Part shown: in pieces, positions 48,068-57,074 of the stretch
Position numbering within the stretch: the stretch's first letter is position 1
Layout of the letters: each line of letters opens with the position of its first letter
Assembly: GCF_900230225.1 (NCBI RefSeq)
Contig: NZ_OCNH01000002.1
Span: forward strand, 807,844 to 871,843
Direction of reading: 5' to 3'
DNA: 64,000 nt
Source: Spirosoma fluviale
GTDB lineage: Bacteria; Bacteroidota; Bacteroidia; Cytophagales; Spirosomataceae
Notes under the pieces: model-generated
Databases searched by the model: none
What the model saw: only the letters and a program-made list of their open reading frames with translations
Told to the model about the DNA's origin: nothing
Made by a program: the position numbers and the translations under genes

Positions 48068-48596
48068 AGCCGTTTTGTAGTAACCAGGTTTGCAGCAAAG
48101 CGCGTGCTTTACTCAGTTGCGATTTTGAGGTGTTTTCGGAGATATGAAGTTGCTGGGCTATTTCACGGTGGGTGTAGCCTTCTATGGCGTAGAGATTAAA
48201 CACCGTTCGATAACCGGGCGGCAATTCCTGAATCAGAGCATAAATTCGTTCGGCATCCAGTCCCATATCCGGCAACGGTTCTAGAGCAGGCTGCTGATCG
48301 CCTGCATCATCGGTCAGGAAAACCGGTAGATGCCGATTCGCCCTTAAATGCTGTAAAGCCTCATTGACAACAATGCGTCGGAGCCAGGCTTCCAGACCCG
48401 GGTCGTCGCGGTAGGTAAAATCGTGGATGGCGCGGAAGGCTTTAAGAAAGGCATTCATCAGTACTTCTTCGGCGTCGGGTTCATGGCGGATATAACGGAG
48501 GCTAACCCGGTACAGTCGATTGGCGTACTGATCGAACAGACGTTTCTGGGCAAAGGTGTTGCCCTGTTTACATTGCTCGATGAGTTGCTTCGACAT
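48039..48596 (-). CDS. ECF-type RNA polymerase sigma factor
   Basis: 185 residues with the sigma70 region 2 (AQKRLFDQYANRLYRVSLRYIRHEPDAEEVLMNAFLKAFRAIHDF, about 15-60) and region 4 (ELPPGYRTVFNLYAIEGYTHREIAQQLHISENTSKSQLSKARALLQ, about 125-170). It would direct RNA polymerase to an extracytoplasmic-stress or surface regulon. It heads a three-gene operon: sigma, anti-sigma-like (29-nt overlap), barrel protein (2-nt gap). Confidence 0.93.
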   Translation of the reverse strand: MSKQLIEQCKQGNTFAQKRLFDQYANRLYRVSLRYIRHEPDAEEVLMNAFLKAFRAIHDFTYRDDPGLEAWLRRIVVNEALQHLRANRHLPVFLTDDAGDQQPALEPLPDMGLDAERIYALIQELPPGYRTVFNLYAIEGYTHREIAQQLHISENTSKSQLSKARALLQTWLLQNGYEAETRRIS

Positions 48597-48782
48597 AGAT
48601 GAACCTCGCCAAAAGAGATAGTTACAATGACAGAAATGCCGGGTTGGGTAAAAGGGTTGCCTGGCTCAGAAAAAAAGTGTCAGAAACCGATTTTCTCCTG
48701 CCTGTTACTTCCGAATGCACTTTACATTAATTCCGCAGCTTCTCATAGAAACGAAACAAATACAAATCAAATAGCCCTTTAT

Positions 48783-48814
48783 TGGCTTAATGCAAGCAGG
48801 AAAGTTTATTTTTA
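48783..48814 (+). promoter_or_regulatory. Weak promoter candidate of the amidase gene
   Basis: TTG (48783-48785) and TATTTTTA (48807-48814) with a 21-nt spacer; the last base of TAnnTTTG is A instead of G. Its position fits a start at 48844. Confidence 0.3.
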
Positions 48815-48843
48815 CCCTACGATTACACTTCCCTACAACCTGC

Positions 48844-50424
48844 ATGGTACAACGTATCCGCCTGATTCAGTTTTTACAGTTCTGTTCCTTTCTCATCTTG
48901 CTTAGTCCGGCCCTGAGGTTATCCGCTCAGGCCCAGCAAAAACCAGCCAAATCCTTCGACCTGCTCGAAACAACCATCAGCGATATTCACCGGGCTTACC
49001 GGGCCGATTCACTCTCAAGTGAGCAACTGGTGCACGCCTATCTGGAGCGCATCAAAACGTATGATCAGCCTACCCACCTCAATGCCATCGTTAGCATCAA
49101 TCCGGAAGCCATAGCCACGGCCCGTGCGCTGGATGCTGAGTTTAAGAAGACCGGTAAACTGCGGCCCCTGCACGGGATTCCGGTGATTGTTAAAGACAAC
49201 TACAACACCAAAGGCCTGCAAACCACCGGCGGCTCCATTGCCCTCAAAGGCTTTGCACCTACCGAGGATGCGTATCAGGTAAAGAAACTGCGCGAAGCAG
49301 GAGCCATTATTCTGGCGAAATCCAATATGGCAGAATGGGCCTTCACACCCATGCATTCGCAGAGTTCCATACTGGGCGAAACGTTGAATCCCTATAACCT
49401 GGCGTATGTACCCGCCGGATCGAGTGGGGGAACGGCGGCAGCGGTTGCGGCAAATCTCGGCGCGGTTGGCTTGGGCTCCGATACGGGCAACTCCATTCGC
49501 GGGCCATCGTCGCATAATGCTCTGGTGGGGTTGCGGACATCGCTGGGGCTGGTGAGTCGATATGGCATTATTCCGCTGTATACCCGCAATGATGTGGGCG
49601 GGCCAATGTGTCGGACGGTGGAGGACGCGGTGCGGCTGCTGGACGTTACGGCCGGGTACGACCCCAAAGATCCGATCACCAAGAACAGTCACGGAAAAGT
49701 GCCGAAAAGTTACAGCCAGTTTTTGCGGAAAGATGGCCTGAAAGGAGCCCGGATTGGTGTCATGCGTCAACTCAGCGACAAGAATGTTCACCCGGAAATC
49801 AAACAGCTTTTCGACAACGCGTTAGCGGACATGGCTCGTGCGGGTGCCGAAATCATCGACGTAACCATTCCGGAATTCGATTCGCTGCGGGCCAACCAGT
49901 CGTGCCCCGAGTTCAGAACCGACATAGAAAATTATCTGCAAACCTTCGTGAAGCGCGATACGCTCAAAACACTGGAGGATATTATCCGTATCGGCGGCTA
50001 CTCAGATATTGTGCGCGACCGGCTAACGTACCAGCAAACCCATTCGGGTCGCGCGCGTCACCCCGAAATTCCCTGTGGCGACCCGTTCACGGATCCCTTG
50101 CGTATTGCGTACCGAAAAGGTGTTGAGGCCGAAATGAATCGGCTTAAGGTCGATGCGCTGGTATACCCGACCTGGAATTACCCGCCCGCGCTGGTTGGCG
50201 ATGCGAAGGGCTACAAAGGCGATAATAGCCAGTTAGTAGCTCCGGCCACTGGTCAGCCCGCGTTCACCGTTCCTATGGGCTACACCACTGGCGATTTACC
50301 GGCGGGTATCCAGTTCCTGGGCCGTATTTTTGACGAGCCAACCCTTATCCGGCTCGCTTACGCCTACGAACAGGCAACCCATCACCGTATGCCGCCCAAA
50401 CGGTTTGGGGCAATCGGGCAATAA
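48844..50424 (+). CDS. Exported amidase (amidase signature family)
   Basis: 526 residues from the ATG at 48844, which begins a clean signal peptide (IQFLQFCSFLILLSPALRLSAQA); an upstream ATG at 48790 would put 18 polar and aromatic residues before it and lies next to the weak promoter. The Ser-cisSer-Lys triad is Lys117 (GIPVIVKDNYN), Ser193 (AGSSGGT) and Ser217 (GSDTGNSIRGPS). In GatA and most relatives the last motif reads GSDTGGS, so the N is slightly unusual. It should hydrolyse a small amide or peptide outside the cytoplasm and is not the tRNA enzyme. It is followed by a penicillin-acylase gene, with an inverted repeat between. Confidence 0.9.
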   Translation: MVQRIRLIQFLQFCSFLILLSPALRLSAQAQQKPAKSFDLLETTISDIHRAYRADSLSSEQLVHAYLERIKTYDQPTHLNAIVSINPEAIATARALDAEFKKTGKLRPLHGIPVIVKDNYNTKGLQTTGGSIALKGFAPTEDAYQVKKLREAGAIILAKSNMAEWAFTPMHSQSSILGETLNPYNLAYVPAGSSGGTAAAVAANLGAVGLGSDTGNSIRGPSSHNALVGLRTSLGLVSRYGIIPLYTRNDVGGPMCRTVEDAVRLLDVTAGYDPKDPITKNSHGKVPKSYSQFLRKDGLKGARIGVMRQLSDKNVHPEIKQLFDNALADMARAGAEIIDVTIPEFDSLRANQSCPEFRTDIENYLQTFVKRDTLKTLEDIIRIGGYSDIVRDRLTYQQTHSGRARHPEIPCGDPFTDPLRIAYRKGVEAEMNRLKVDALVYPTWNYPPALVGDAKGYKGDNSQLVAPATGQPAFTVPMGYTTGDLPAGIQFLGRIFDEPTLIRLAYAYEQATHHRMPPKRFGAIGQ

Positions 50425-50425
50425 T

Positions 50426-50495
50426 GTCTGGGCCAAGCTCAAGCTTGGCCTGTGCGGCTACTATTCTAATGGCCAAGCCAGAGCTTGGCCCAGAC
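50426..50495. repeat. Inverted repeat between the amidase and penicillin-acylase genes (element 6)
   Basis: Arms 50426-50450 and 50471-50495 (25 nt, two mismatches) with a 20-nt loop. Each arm is itself close to a palindrome (GGCCAAGCT..AGCTTGGCC). It begins 1 nt after the amidase stop and ends 26 nt before the next ATG. No T run follows. Confidence 0.85.
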
Positions 50496-50521
50496 GAAAC
50501 AACTATTCAACTTAATCATCC

Positions 50522-52738
50522 ATGAATCGACCACCGTTACAGCCAATCGGCTTCCTGTTCAGTCTACTCATTCTCCTGAACGGACCTTCCCTCCAGGCTC
50601 AATCGTTCACCAAGGCCGAAATTGCCCGCTGGCAGCAAAAGGCCAAACAGGTGACCATCACCCGCGATACCTGGGGCGTTCCGCACATCTACGGAAAAAC
50701 GGATGCCGATGTGGTATTTGGGCTGCTGTTCACCCAGTGCGAAGATGATTTCGGGCGGGTGGAGGAAAACTACATCACCTCTACCGGGCGACTGGCCGAA
50801 GTAGAAGGAGAATCCGCGATTTACCACGACTTACGAGCGCGTTTGTTTCTGGACACAACACAGGCCATCGCTATCTATAAGAAAAGTCCGCTGTGGATGA
50901 AAAGCCTGCTGGACGCTTTTGCCGATGGGTCCAACTACTACCTACACACGCACCCGGAGGTGAAGCCCCGGCTCCTGAAGCGTTTTCAACCCTGGATGCC
51001 GCTCATGTTCAGCGAAGGCAGCATTGGCGGAAATATCAGCGTGGTGTCCACCGAGCGGCTCAAAGCGTTCTATGAGCAACGTAAGTCAACGTCTTACGTT
51101 GATTATAATGACCACTACGAACGTGAGTCCATTGGTTCCAACGGCTTTGCGATTGCTCCCGCTAAAAGTGCGACGAAAAATGCGCTGCTGCTGATCAATC
51201 CGCACACGTCTTTCTACTTCCGCTCGGAGGTGCATATGGTTAGCCAGGAAAAACTGAATGCGTACGGGGCCGTGACCTGGGGGCAGTTCTTCATCTATCA
51301 GGGATTCAACGAAAACTGCGGCTGGATGCACACCACCAGCTATGCGGATTCGATGGACGAGTATCTGGAAACCATCGAGAAGAAAGGTAATGCCCTGTAT
51401 TACAAGCATGGCAAAGACCTCAAGCCGGTGCGTACTCAAAACGTGCGGATTCCCTACAAAACGGCCAGCGGGATGCAGTACAAGGACTTTACCATGTATT
51501 TCACCCAGCACGGCCCCATTGCGGGGGAGAAAGACGGGAAATGGATTGCCATCGACATGATGAACACACCTTTGAATGCGCTCTCGCAGTCGTATTTGCG
51601 GACGAAGGCTACGGGTTATGATAGCTTCAAAGAGGTAATGAAGCTCAACGGCAATGCCTCCAACAACACCATCTTCGCCGATAAAAACGGGACAATTGCC
51701 TACTGGCATGGTAATTTTATGCCCAAGCGCGACCCTAAGTTCGATTGGGAAGAACCGGTAGATGGCAGTAATCCCGAAACGGACTGGAAAGGGCTGCACG
51801 CCGTCGATGAAATCGTGCAGGTCCGCAACCCGGCCACCGGCTGGATTCAGAACTGTAACGCTACGCCCTTTACGGTCTCGGGCAGCAGCAGCCCCGACAA
51901 GAGCAAGTACCCTGCCTACATGGCTCCTGATGCCCAGAACTACCGGGGTATTAATGCCGCCCGCGTCCTGAGTGAGAAAAAACTATTTACCCTCGACACG
52001 CTGATTGCGGCTGCTAACGATCCACATCTGGCCGCATTCGATGAACTGCTGCCTCCTTTGCTGGCCGCTTACCAAACCGTTTCGGCCGATGCCGCGAACC
52101 AGTCGAAAGACCTTGCCGAAGCCATCGGCGTGTTGAAAAGCTGGGACAAGTCGTACGGCAAAGCGTCGGTTGGACAAACGTTGGCCATTTTCTGGGGCGA
52201 AAAAATACAGCGACTGGCCCGGAGCCGCGCGGCTGGCGATCAGCAATTCGATAACCTGTCGCTCACGGCCTACACTATTAGTAGCACCTCACCACAGGAA
52301 AAAGTGAAAGCCCTGGCCGATGTCCTGGCCGACCTTACCCGCGACTTTGGTACCTGGAAAACGCCCTGGGGCGACATCAACCGTTACCAGCGACTGACCG
52401 GCAAAGTTCAGGAAACGTATGACGACCTAAAGCCCAGTATTCCTGTTGGCTTCACGTCCTCGGCCTGGGGTTCGCTGGCGGCTTTTGCGGCCAAAACCTA
52501 TCCCGGCACCAAAAAACGCTACGGCAGTGTAGGCAACAGTTTCGTGGCGGTGGTTGAGTTTGGCAGGAAAGTGAAAGCCCGCTCGGTCGTAACGGGTGGG
52601 CAAAGCAGCCAGCCCGGCACGCAGCACTTCACCGACCAGGCTCCGCTTTACTGTGAAGGAAAATTCAAAGATGTACTGTTCTACCCTGAAGACATTCAGA
52701 AGCACGTTGAGAAAACGTACCATCCGGGGGAGAAGTAA
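50522..52738 (+). CDS. Penicillin acylase family Ntn-hydrolase, exported
   Basis: 738 residues with a signal peptide (GFLFSLLILLNGPSLQAQ). The alpha part (about 26-205) contains VTITRDTWGVPHIYGKTDADVVFGLLFTQCEDDFGRVE, the family opening. The proenzyme would self-cleave before Ser206 in ESIGSNGFAIAP, which becomes the N-terminal nucleophile of the beta part. INPHTSFYFRSEVHMVS and the NASNNTIFADKNGTIAYWHGN segment (oxyanion Asn) follow. Members cleave amide-linked acyl groups: beta-lactams, aculeacin, N-acyl-homoserine lactones or N-acyl amino acids; the substrate cannot be read. It probably works with the amidase next door. Confidence 0.92.
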   Translation: MNRPPLQPIGFLFSLLILLNGPSLQAQSFTKAEIARWQQKAKQVTITRDTWGVPHIYGKTDADVVFGLLFTQCEDDFGRVEENYITSTGRLAEVEGESAIYHDLRARLFLDTTQAIAIYKKSPLWMKSLLDAFADGSNYYLHTHPEVKPRLLKRFQPWMPLMFSEGSIGGNISVVSTERLKAFYEQRKSTSYVDYNDHYERESIGSNGFAIAPAKSATKNALLLINPHTSFYFRSEVHMVSQEKLNAYGAVTWGQFFIYQGFNENCGWMHTTSYADSMDEYLETIEKKGNALYYKHGKDLKPVRTQNVRIPYKTASGMQYKDFTMYFTQHGPIAGEKDGKWIAIDMMNTPLNALSQSYLRTKATGYDSFKEVMKLNGNASNNTIFADKNGTIAYWHGNFMPKRDPKFDWEEPVDGSNPETDWKGLHAVDEIVQVRNPATGWIQNCNATPFTVSGSSSPDKSKYPAYMAPDAQNYRGINAARVLSEKKLFTLDTLIAAANDPHLAAFDELLPPLLAAYQTVSADAANQSKDLAEAIGVLKSWDKSYGKASVGQTLAIFWGEKIQRLARSRAAGDQQFDNLSLTAYTISSTSPQEKVKALADVLADLTRDFGTWKTPWGDINRYQRLTGKVQETYDDLKPSIPVGFTSSAWGSLAAFAAKTYPGTKKRYGSVGNSFVAVVEFGRKVKARSVVTGGQSSQPGTQHFTDQAPLYCEGKFKDVLFYPEDIQKHVEKTYHPGEK

Positions 52739-52757
52739 GAGGAGGGATTTGAGCTCA

Positions 52758-52795
52758 AAGAGGGTTAGATCATGCTTGGTCTAGCCCTCTTTTGT
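52758..52795 (+). terminator. Terminator of the penicillin-acylase gene
   Basis: 16-bp stem (52758-52773 with 52778-52793, two G-U pairs), 4-nt loop, T run. Confidence 0.8.
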
Positions 52796-52849
52796 GGAAA
52801 TGCAAGCCGGATATAGATGGCTGGTAAAAACGTTTATATCGAAATGCTA

Positions 52850-53155
52850 TCAGCCAACCAGCCACGTCAGCAATGAACCCATCAGGATCAGGCCTGTGAT
52901 AACGATGGTTGTGAATAGATAATGTTCGCTTCGGTTCAGGCTATACATCAGTTGTTTGTCTTCATCAACTCCCAGAAATCTGCTTTCAGAAAACCACCGC
53001 GATGATCGGGTTGAGATGCCAGAAATACGGGTGGACTCCTCTACGTCGTTGAAAATCAATAGCTCATCCAGCATCTGGCTGGTATCCCTGGCATTAGCAG
53101 ATATGAAAATTGTTGATAAGGCAGGGCGGCTCTTTGCACTGGTTAGTAGCTTCAT
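52850..53155 (-). CDS. Small protein with a C-terminal membrane anchor, function unknown
   Basis: 101 residues. A polar, Ser/Arg-rich N-terminal part without signal peptide is followed by one hydrophobic helix at the very end (YLFTTIVITGLILMGSLLTWLVG, about 79-101). That layout predicts a tail-anchored inner-membrane protein facing the cytoplasm. No family is recognised. A second frame on the plus strand (52956-53168) covers much of the same DNA; the minus frame is preferred for its ATG, its terminal membrane helix and its position opposite a terminator. It could also be spurious. Confidence 0.45.
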   Translation of the reverse strand: MKLLTSAKSRPALSTIFISANARDTSQMLDELLIFNDVEESTRISGISTRSSRWFSESRFLGVDEDKQLMYSLNRSEHYLFTTIVITGLILMGSLLTWLVG

Positions 53156-53842
53156 GGTTTTTGAATAACACTTGAGTTAGAGATTCCCTACCTCGTTAAT
53201 AGGACAATATTGGCTCATTAGACGTTGTAAATGATAAATTTTCGATAAACGGCTACTTTTGCCCGTTTTTTGTCAAATATCTGGTAATAATGTAAATAGA
53301 AAGTTGATAAATTCAATATTTTTCAGATACACACTGTTTACAAATACTTTCAGAAACTCTTATTAAAAATTGGCCGGAAGGGACCTTCTTTTGGAATACA
53401 AATGAAAACATTATAATGTTTTATATTTTCACGTATGATTTTTTGGTTTACTATTAAATGGCCCTAAATTTCCGTTGAGTGGTTATGTTAGGATTTCAGC
53501 AGGGCACCAGGCAGCATATTGGGTACTATTTTACCATATGAGTAAGTCGTGGCGCTGGTGCTGTTCGGCGTGTCGGAAAATGCCAGGAAGTCGACGGTAA
53601 TGTCTTTGCTGATGGACTGATATCGTACCCCCGCGCCGGAGAACGGTTCGAGCCGGGTTCGGCTTTCCTTCGATAGTAAGATATCAACGTTCGTGGGATG
53701 GTTACTTATTTGTATCCCGTAGGTTTATTTAGTAGCGTAATTATACCATTGGCTAATCTGAATAGCTACAAATAGTAGCTTGCCTTCATGAAATAAGGTA
53801 GTTAGCAGGATGAGTTTTCTGTCAGAAGGCGGAAAAGATTCA
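53156..53842. other. Gene-poor AT-rich stretch with a pseudogene tail
   Basis: About 690 bp without an intact gene. 53170-53480 is AT-rich with homopolymer-like runs; it contains an orphan TACTTTTG (53254-53261, plus strand) with no gene after it. 53488-53724 holds a truncated reading frame (listed separately). 53730-53842 shows nothing recognisable. Confidence 0.55.
53488..53724 (-). pseudogene. C-terminal remnant of a lost gene
   Basis: An open minus-strand frame of about 78 codons ends in a TAA at 53488-53490 and is cut by an in-frame TAA at 53725-53727. It has no usable start codon near its beginning; the only ATG is close to its end. Its text (e.g. RLEPFSGAGVRYQSISKDIT, DFLAFSDTPNSTSATTYSYG) looks like a real globular or strand-rich protein end with codon use like the neighbours. 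I do not recognise the family. It most likely survived a deletion that removed the rest of the gene, upstream of the GH78 gene stop. Confidence 0.35.
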
Positions 53843-56116
53843 TCATCGCACCTCCCATTTATAGGCACCTGGGCTAAAAGCTATAATCTTCCAGAAATTT
53901 CCCTCGGCGATAGCCTTAACCAGACTACCGTTTTGCCATACCTGATCTTTGGCTTTTTTACGGGGCAGATACACGACACCGCTAGTGTTGGCGGGTAGCG
54001 TAGCGCGCAGTAAAAAATGGTCCGGCGTGTTGTCGAACGCTACCGAAATGGGTCCGCGTAAAGTGGCTAGTTGCAGAGAGGCCTGCCGTAATGTATCGGG
54101 TTGGGGTTTTATCTGAACGGTTTCATAAGCAGGCGTTAGGGGTTCTACGCCCATCAGCTTCCGGACGATGATGTTGGCCGGTGCCGAGCCCCAGGCGTGG
54201 TTCCAGTCCTGGTTGGGTTTGTAGCGGGTATCCCAGGCTTCGGTCGTCATGGTGGAGCCCGTCCGGAGCATGTTGTACCAGCTACGTTCGTCGGTTGAGG
54301 TCATCAACGCCAGTGCGTGGGCGCTTTCGTTGGCGTTATAGAACGCATCGAGCAGAAACTGTGACCCATATACGCTGCACGCCATCCCCCGCGATCGCAT
54401 ATGGGCAAGCACATGCGCCTGCTGTTTTTCCGGAACCAGCCCAAAGGCCAGCGCCATCATGTTGGCATGAAGGGAGGCATGGTTGGTGCCTTCGCCGTCA
54501 CGTACCAGCCCCGTTTTGGGATCAATGAATGTGGCCTGAAAGGCTTTCTTGACAAGATTGGCGCGATTGGTATATAGCGTGGCGTCGTCGGTTTTGCTCA
54601 GGCGGCTCGCTAACTGCGCCATAAAGGCAAGTCCCTGATAATGAAATGCGTTGACAACGGCGTTGTAGTCAGTAAAAACAAAACCGTCCGTTTCGCCCGC
54701 TTCTTTCTTGCCAAGACCCAAAACGCCCTGCTGCGGCCAGTCGACAATGTCCTGAATGGTTGGCCGACCGTCGAAGGTATCGTAGTGAATTGACTTCTTG
54801 AACTCGGGAGTTTGCAGGCCCGTTCGGGTGCTGATGAGGCCATCCGGTCGGGCGAGGGGTAGAAGAAGTTTAGCTTTTAGTTCGGGGTAGAGGGCTTCTA
54901 CGGTGCGTGAATCGCCGGAGTACAGGTAGTCGTACCAGGCAATCAGTACATTTTGTAACGACCATTCGGTGGGCCAGGTGGCGTGGAAAACCAGGTAGTT
55001 CAGCGATCGTTTGGCCATGTTGTATTCAGCATCGGTAGCATAGTGCGAAAGCTGGTTGAGCAGGGCGTCAGCTTCGTACGGAATCCGCTCGCGGTCGCCA
55101 TCTACATAATACCCGGTGAAGGTTGTGGCTTTGATAGTATGTTTGCAAAGGTCCCAGATCTGGTTCAGGGTCGAGTCTGAGCTGGTGAACGTCGTGGCGG
55201 CCTCGTCGAACGGATAGGTGACGACCTGCCGAACGACTTGTTCAATCCGCCTGCCCGGATTCGATGCCAGTTCGACGTAGCGGAATGGCAGCACTTCGCC
55301 GATATAATCGGGCATTAAAATGGCTTTGGGACCGGTGTTGCGCTTATCCGGTTTGAACTGAAGGGCGTAGCGGTGCGTCCCTTTTTGTAACGGTACGGGA
55401 ATCTGCCGGTACCGGAGCGTACCCGATGGTTTTTCGTTGACGTGGCCCGCTGCTGTAACGGCTTCGCCCAGGCGCACAAGGAGCGTATCCGATTCCGTAG
55501 CGGCCGTAACGGTCAGGAGAACTTGCCCAAAAGCGTCTTTACCGAAGTCATAGACGATCTGTTGTCCGGCCAGCGTGCGTTGTGAACGGGGCGCTTCTTC
55601 AGTTTTGACCAGCGGGTAGAAGGGCGTTTCGTAGTCGGTCAGGCTCGGAGCTGTCCGGAACGCTTTAGGTTGGGAGAACGCACCTTCAACGTTTCGCTCA
55701 TCCCAGACCTTGACTTTCCAGAAATAAATTCGGCTGGTGTCCAGTTTTCGGGCAGCGGGCAAAAGGACGCCCACGCTTTGACTGCTCATCACTTTTCCGG
55801 AATCCCAGACGTCGCCCACATTCACCTGACTATTTTTCCGGCTGGAAGACAGAACAACCCGGTACGCCGTTTGCCGACTCGTTGCTCCGGTAGTGGAAAG
55901 CACCCAGCTAAAGGAAGGGCGGGCGCTGCGAATCAGGGCCAGTTGCCCGGCAAACGCGGCCGAATCGGCACCGTCGAGGGTGTAGTTCGTTAAAAAGCCA
56001 TTGCTCCACACCTTGTCGGTATGGAGCAACAGATCGGTTCGTAGGGTGGTGGGAGCCGTTTGAGCGAAATTGGTCAGGCTAGCCGCCAGCAGCCCCAAAA
56101 AGAAAACGTAGCGCAT
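53843..56116 (-). CDS. Alpha-L-rhamnosidase-like glycoside hydrolase (GH78)
   Basis: 757 residues with signal peptide MRYVFFLGLLAASLTNFAQ. An N-terminal beta-sandwich (DTSRIYFWKVKVWDERNVEGAFSQPKAFRTA) is followed by GH78 domain B and the (alpha/alpha)6 barrel. The acid motif YVDGDRERIPYEADALL carries Glu348, and TTEAWD has Glu626 as likely base, followed by the NHAWGSAPANIIVRKLMG stretch typical of GH78. It should cut terminal alpha-L-rhamnose from glycans such as pectin side chains. At 757 residues it is shorter than many GH78 enzymes. It is last in an operon with GH16 and DUF1080 genes (90-nt gap). Confidence 0.88.
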   Translation of the reverse strand: MRYVFFLGLLAASLTNFAQTAPTTLRTDLLLHTDKVWSNGFLTNYTLDGADSAAFAGQLALIRSARPSFSWVLSTTGATSRQTAYRVVLSSSRKNSQVNVGDVWDSGKVMSSQSVGVLLPAARKLDTSRIYFWKVKVWDERNVEGAFSQPKAFRTAPSLTDYETPFYPLVKTEEAPRSQRTLAGQQIVYDFGKDAFGQVLLTVTAATESDTLLVRLGEAVTAAGHVNEKPSGTLRYRQIPVPLQKGTHRYALQFKPDKRNTGPKAILMPDYIGEVLPFRYVELASNPGRRIEQVVRQVVTYPFDEAATTFTSSDSTLNQIWDLCKHTIKATTFTGYYVDGDRERIPYEADALLNQLSHYATDAEYNMAKRSLNYLVFHATWPTEWSLQNVLIAWYDYLYSGDSRTVEALYPELKAKLLLPLARPDGLISTRTGLQTPEFKKSIHYDTFDGRPTIQDIVDWPQQGVLGLGKKEAGETDGFVFTDYNAVVNAFHYQGLAFMAQLASRLSKTDDATLYTNRANLVKKAFQATFIDPKTGLVRDGEGTNHASLHANMMALAFGLVPEKQQAHVLAHMRSRGMACSVYGSQFLLDAFYNANESAHALALMTSTDERSWYNMLRTGSTMTTEAWDTRYKPNQDWNHAWGSAPANIIVRKLMGVEPLTPAYETVQIKPQPDTLRQASLQLATLRGPISVAFDNTPDHFLLRATLPANTSGVVYLPRKKAKDQVWQNGSLVKAIAEGNFWKIIAFSPGAYKWEVR

Positions 56117-56206
56117 GGAGTCGGGTTGTTCGCGTAAATCTACACAATGGACATCTTTTCACAGCCATTGGCCTGCGTCTGCGAATCCCAACCCACTCTA
56201 CCAAAA

Positions 56207-57070
56207 CTACCGTTGGTAAACGCGCACGTAGTCTACTTCGTATCGGGTGGGGAATGGGGTGCTGGCCGGGTCTCCGCCATTGTCGCCACCAATCGCCAGA
56301 TTCAGAAGTATGTAGTGAGGCTGATGAAAGGGGTTGATGCCGGAGCCATCTTTATTGACGGTCTCGGTCAGCGAAACGGAGTTCAGCAGCAGATCGTCTA
56401 CAAACAGTTGAATGGAGTCTTCGGTCCAGTCCATGCGCCAGACGTGGAACTTCTTCGACCAGTCGGGGTCATTGAACGAGGCTATAGTTTTTGTCTTGCT
56501 GCGCCATTCGGCCGTCCAGCGCTTGCTGGTGCCCCAGGCCACGTTAGCCAGTAGCTTATCTTTATAATATTCCATGATGTCGATTTCGCCATTGGATGGC
56601 CATTCACCCGCTACACCCAGCGTCCAGAAGGCGGGCCACAGCCCGGTACGGGCGTCGATACGGCCGCGCATCTCAAACCGACCGTATTTAAAACTTTGCC
56701 GTCCGCTTGTGGTCATGCTGGTCGATGTGTAGTCGATGGTTTTGCGGCTGGTTTTCCAGTCGGTGCTGCCCGCCTTATAGTTTGGGTTGGGGCGCTGTTC
56801 CCGTTTGCCTTCAATGACGAGCAGGCCGTTCTCGCACCGGGCGTTATCGGGCTGGTACCACTGTAATTCGTTGTTGCGGACAAACCCGTTTTCAAACACC
56901 CAGTTTTTGGCGCTGGGGGCACCCGTGGTGTTGAACTCATCCGACCAGGTCAGTTTCCAGGCGGTGTCCGGCTCAATTACCTGCGGGTTGTTGGCGTTGT
57001 TGAGCGGCTTCATGCAACTCCCAAGGCTCAGCCAAAGGGGGAAGGACAGTAATACGAGTACTTTTTTCAT
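56207..57070 (-). CDS. Glycoside hydrolase family 16 lipoprotein (beta-glucanase-like)
   Basis: 287 residues. A lipoprotein signal (LLSFPLWLSLGSC, Cys19) suggests attachment to the outer membrane or cell surface. The GH16 jelly-roll is clear: LTWSDEFNTTGAPSAKNWVFENG, YGRFEMRGRIDARTGLWPAFWTLG, and the catalytic GEIDIMEYY with nucleophile Glu162, Asp164 and acid/base Glu167. This fits an endo-beta-1,3(4)-glucanase/laminarinase or a related galactanase. It starts 4 nt after the DUF1080 gene, so they are co-transcribed. Confidence 0.93.
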   Translation of the reverse strand: MKKVLVLLSFPLWLSLGSCMKPLNNANNPQVIEPDTAWKLTWSDEFNTTGAPSAKNWVFENGFVRNNELQWYQPDNARCENGLLVIEGKREQRPNPNYKAGSTDWKTSRKTIDYTSTSMTTSGRQSFKYGRFEMRGRIDARTGLWPAFWTLGVAGEWPSNGEIDIMEYYKDKLLANVAWGTSKRWTAEWRSKTKTIASFNDPDWSKKFHVWRMDWTEDSIQLFVDDLLLNSVSLTETVNKDGSGINPFHQPHYILLNLAIGGDNGGDPASTPFPTRYEVDYVRVYQR

Positions 57071-57074
57071 AACG

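Noticed and set aside
49015..49791. Minus-strand frame of 258 residues inside the amidase gene
   Set aside because: Shadow; the sense frame has the full amidase triad.
52956..53168. Plus-strand frame of 70 residues opposite the small tail-anchored-like gene
   Set aside because: No recognisable feature; the minus frame has a terminal membrane helix and is somewhat better, although both are weak.
53254..53261. TACTTTTG as a promoter
   Set aside because: The box is exact but there is no -33 TTG at a suitable distance and no gene or RNA structure follows.
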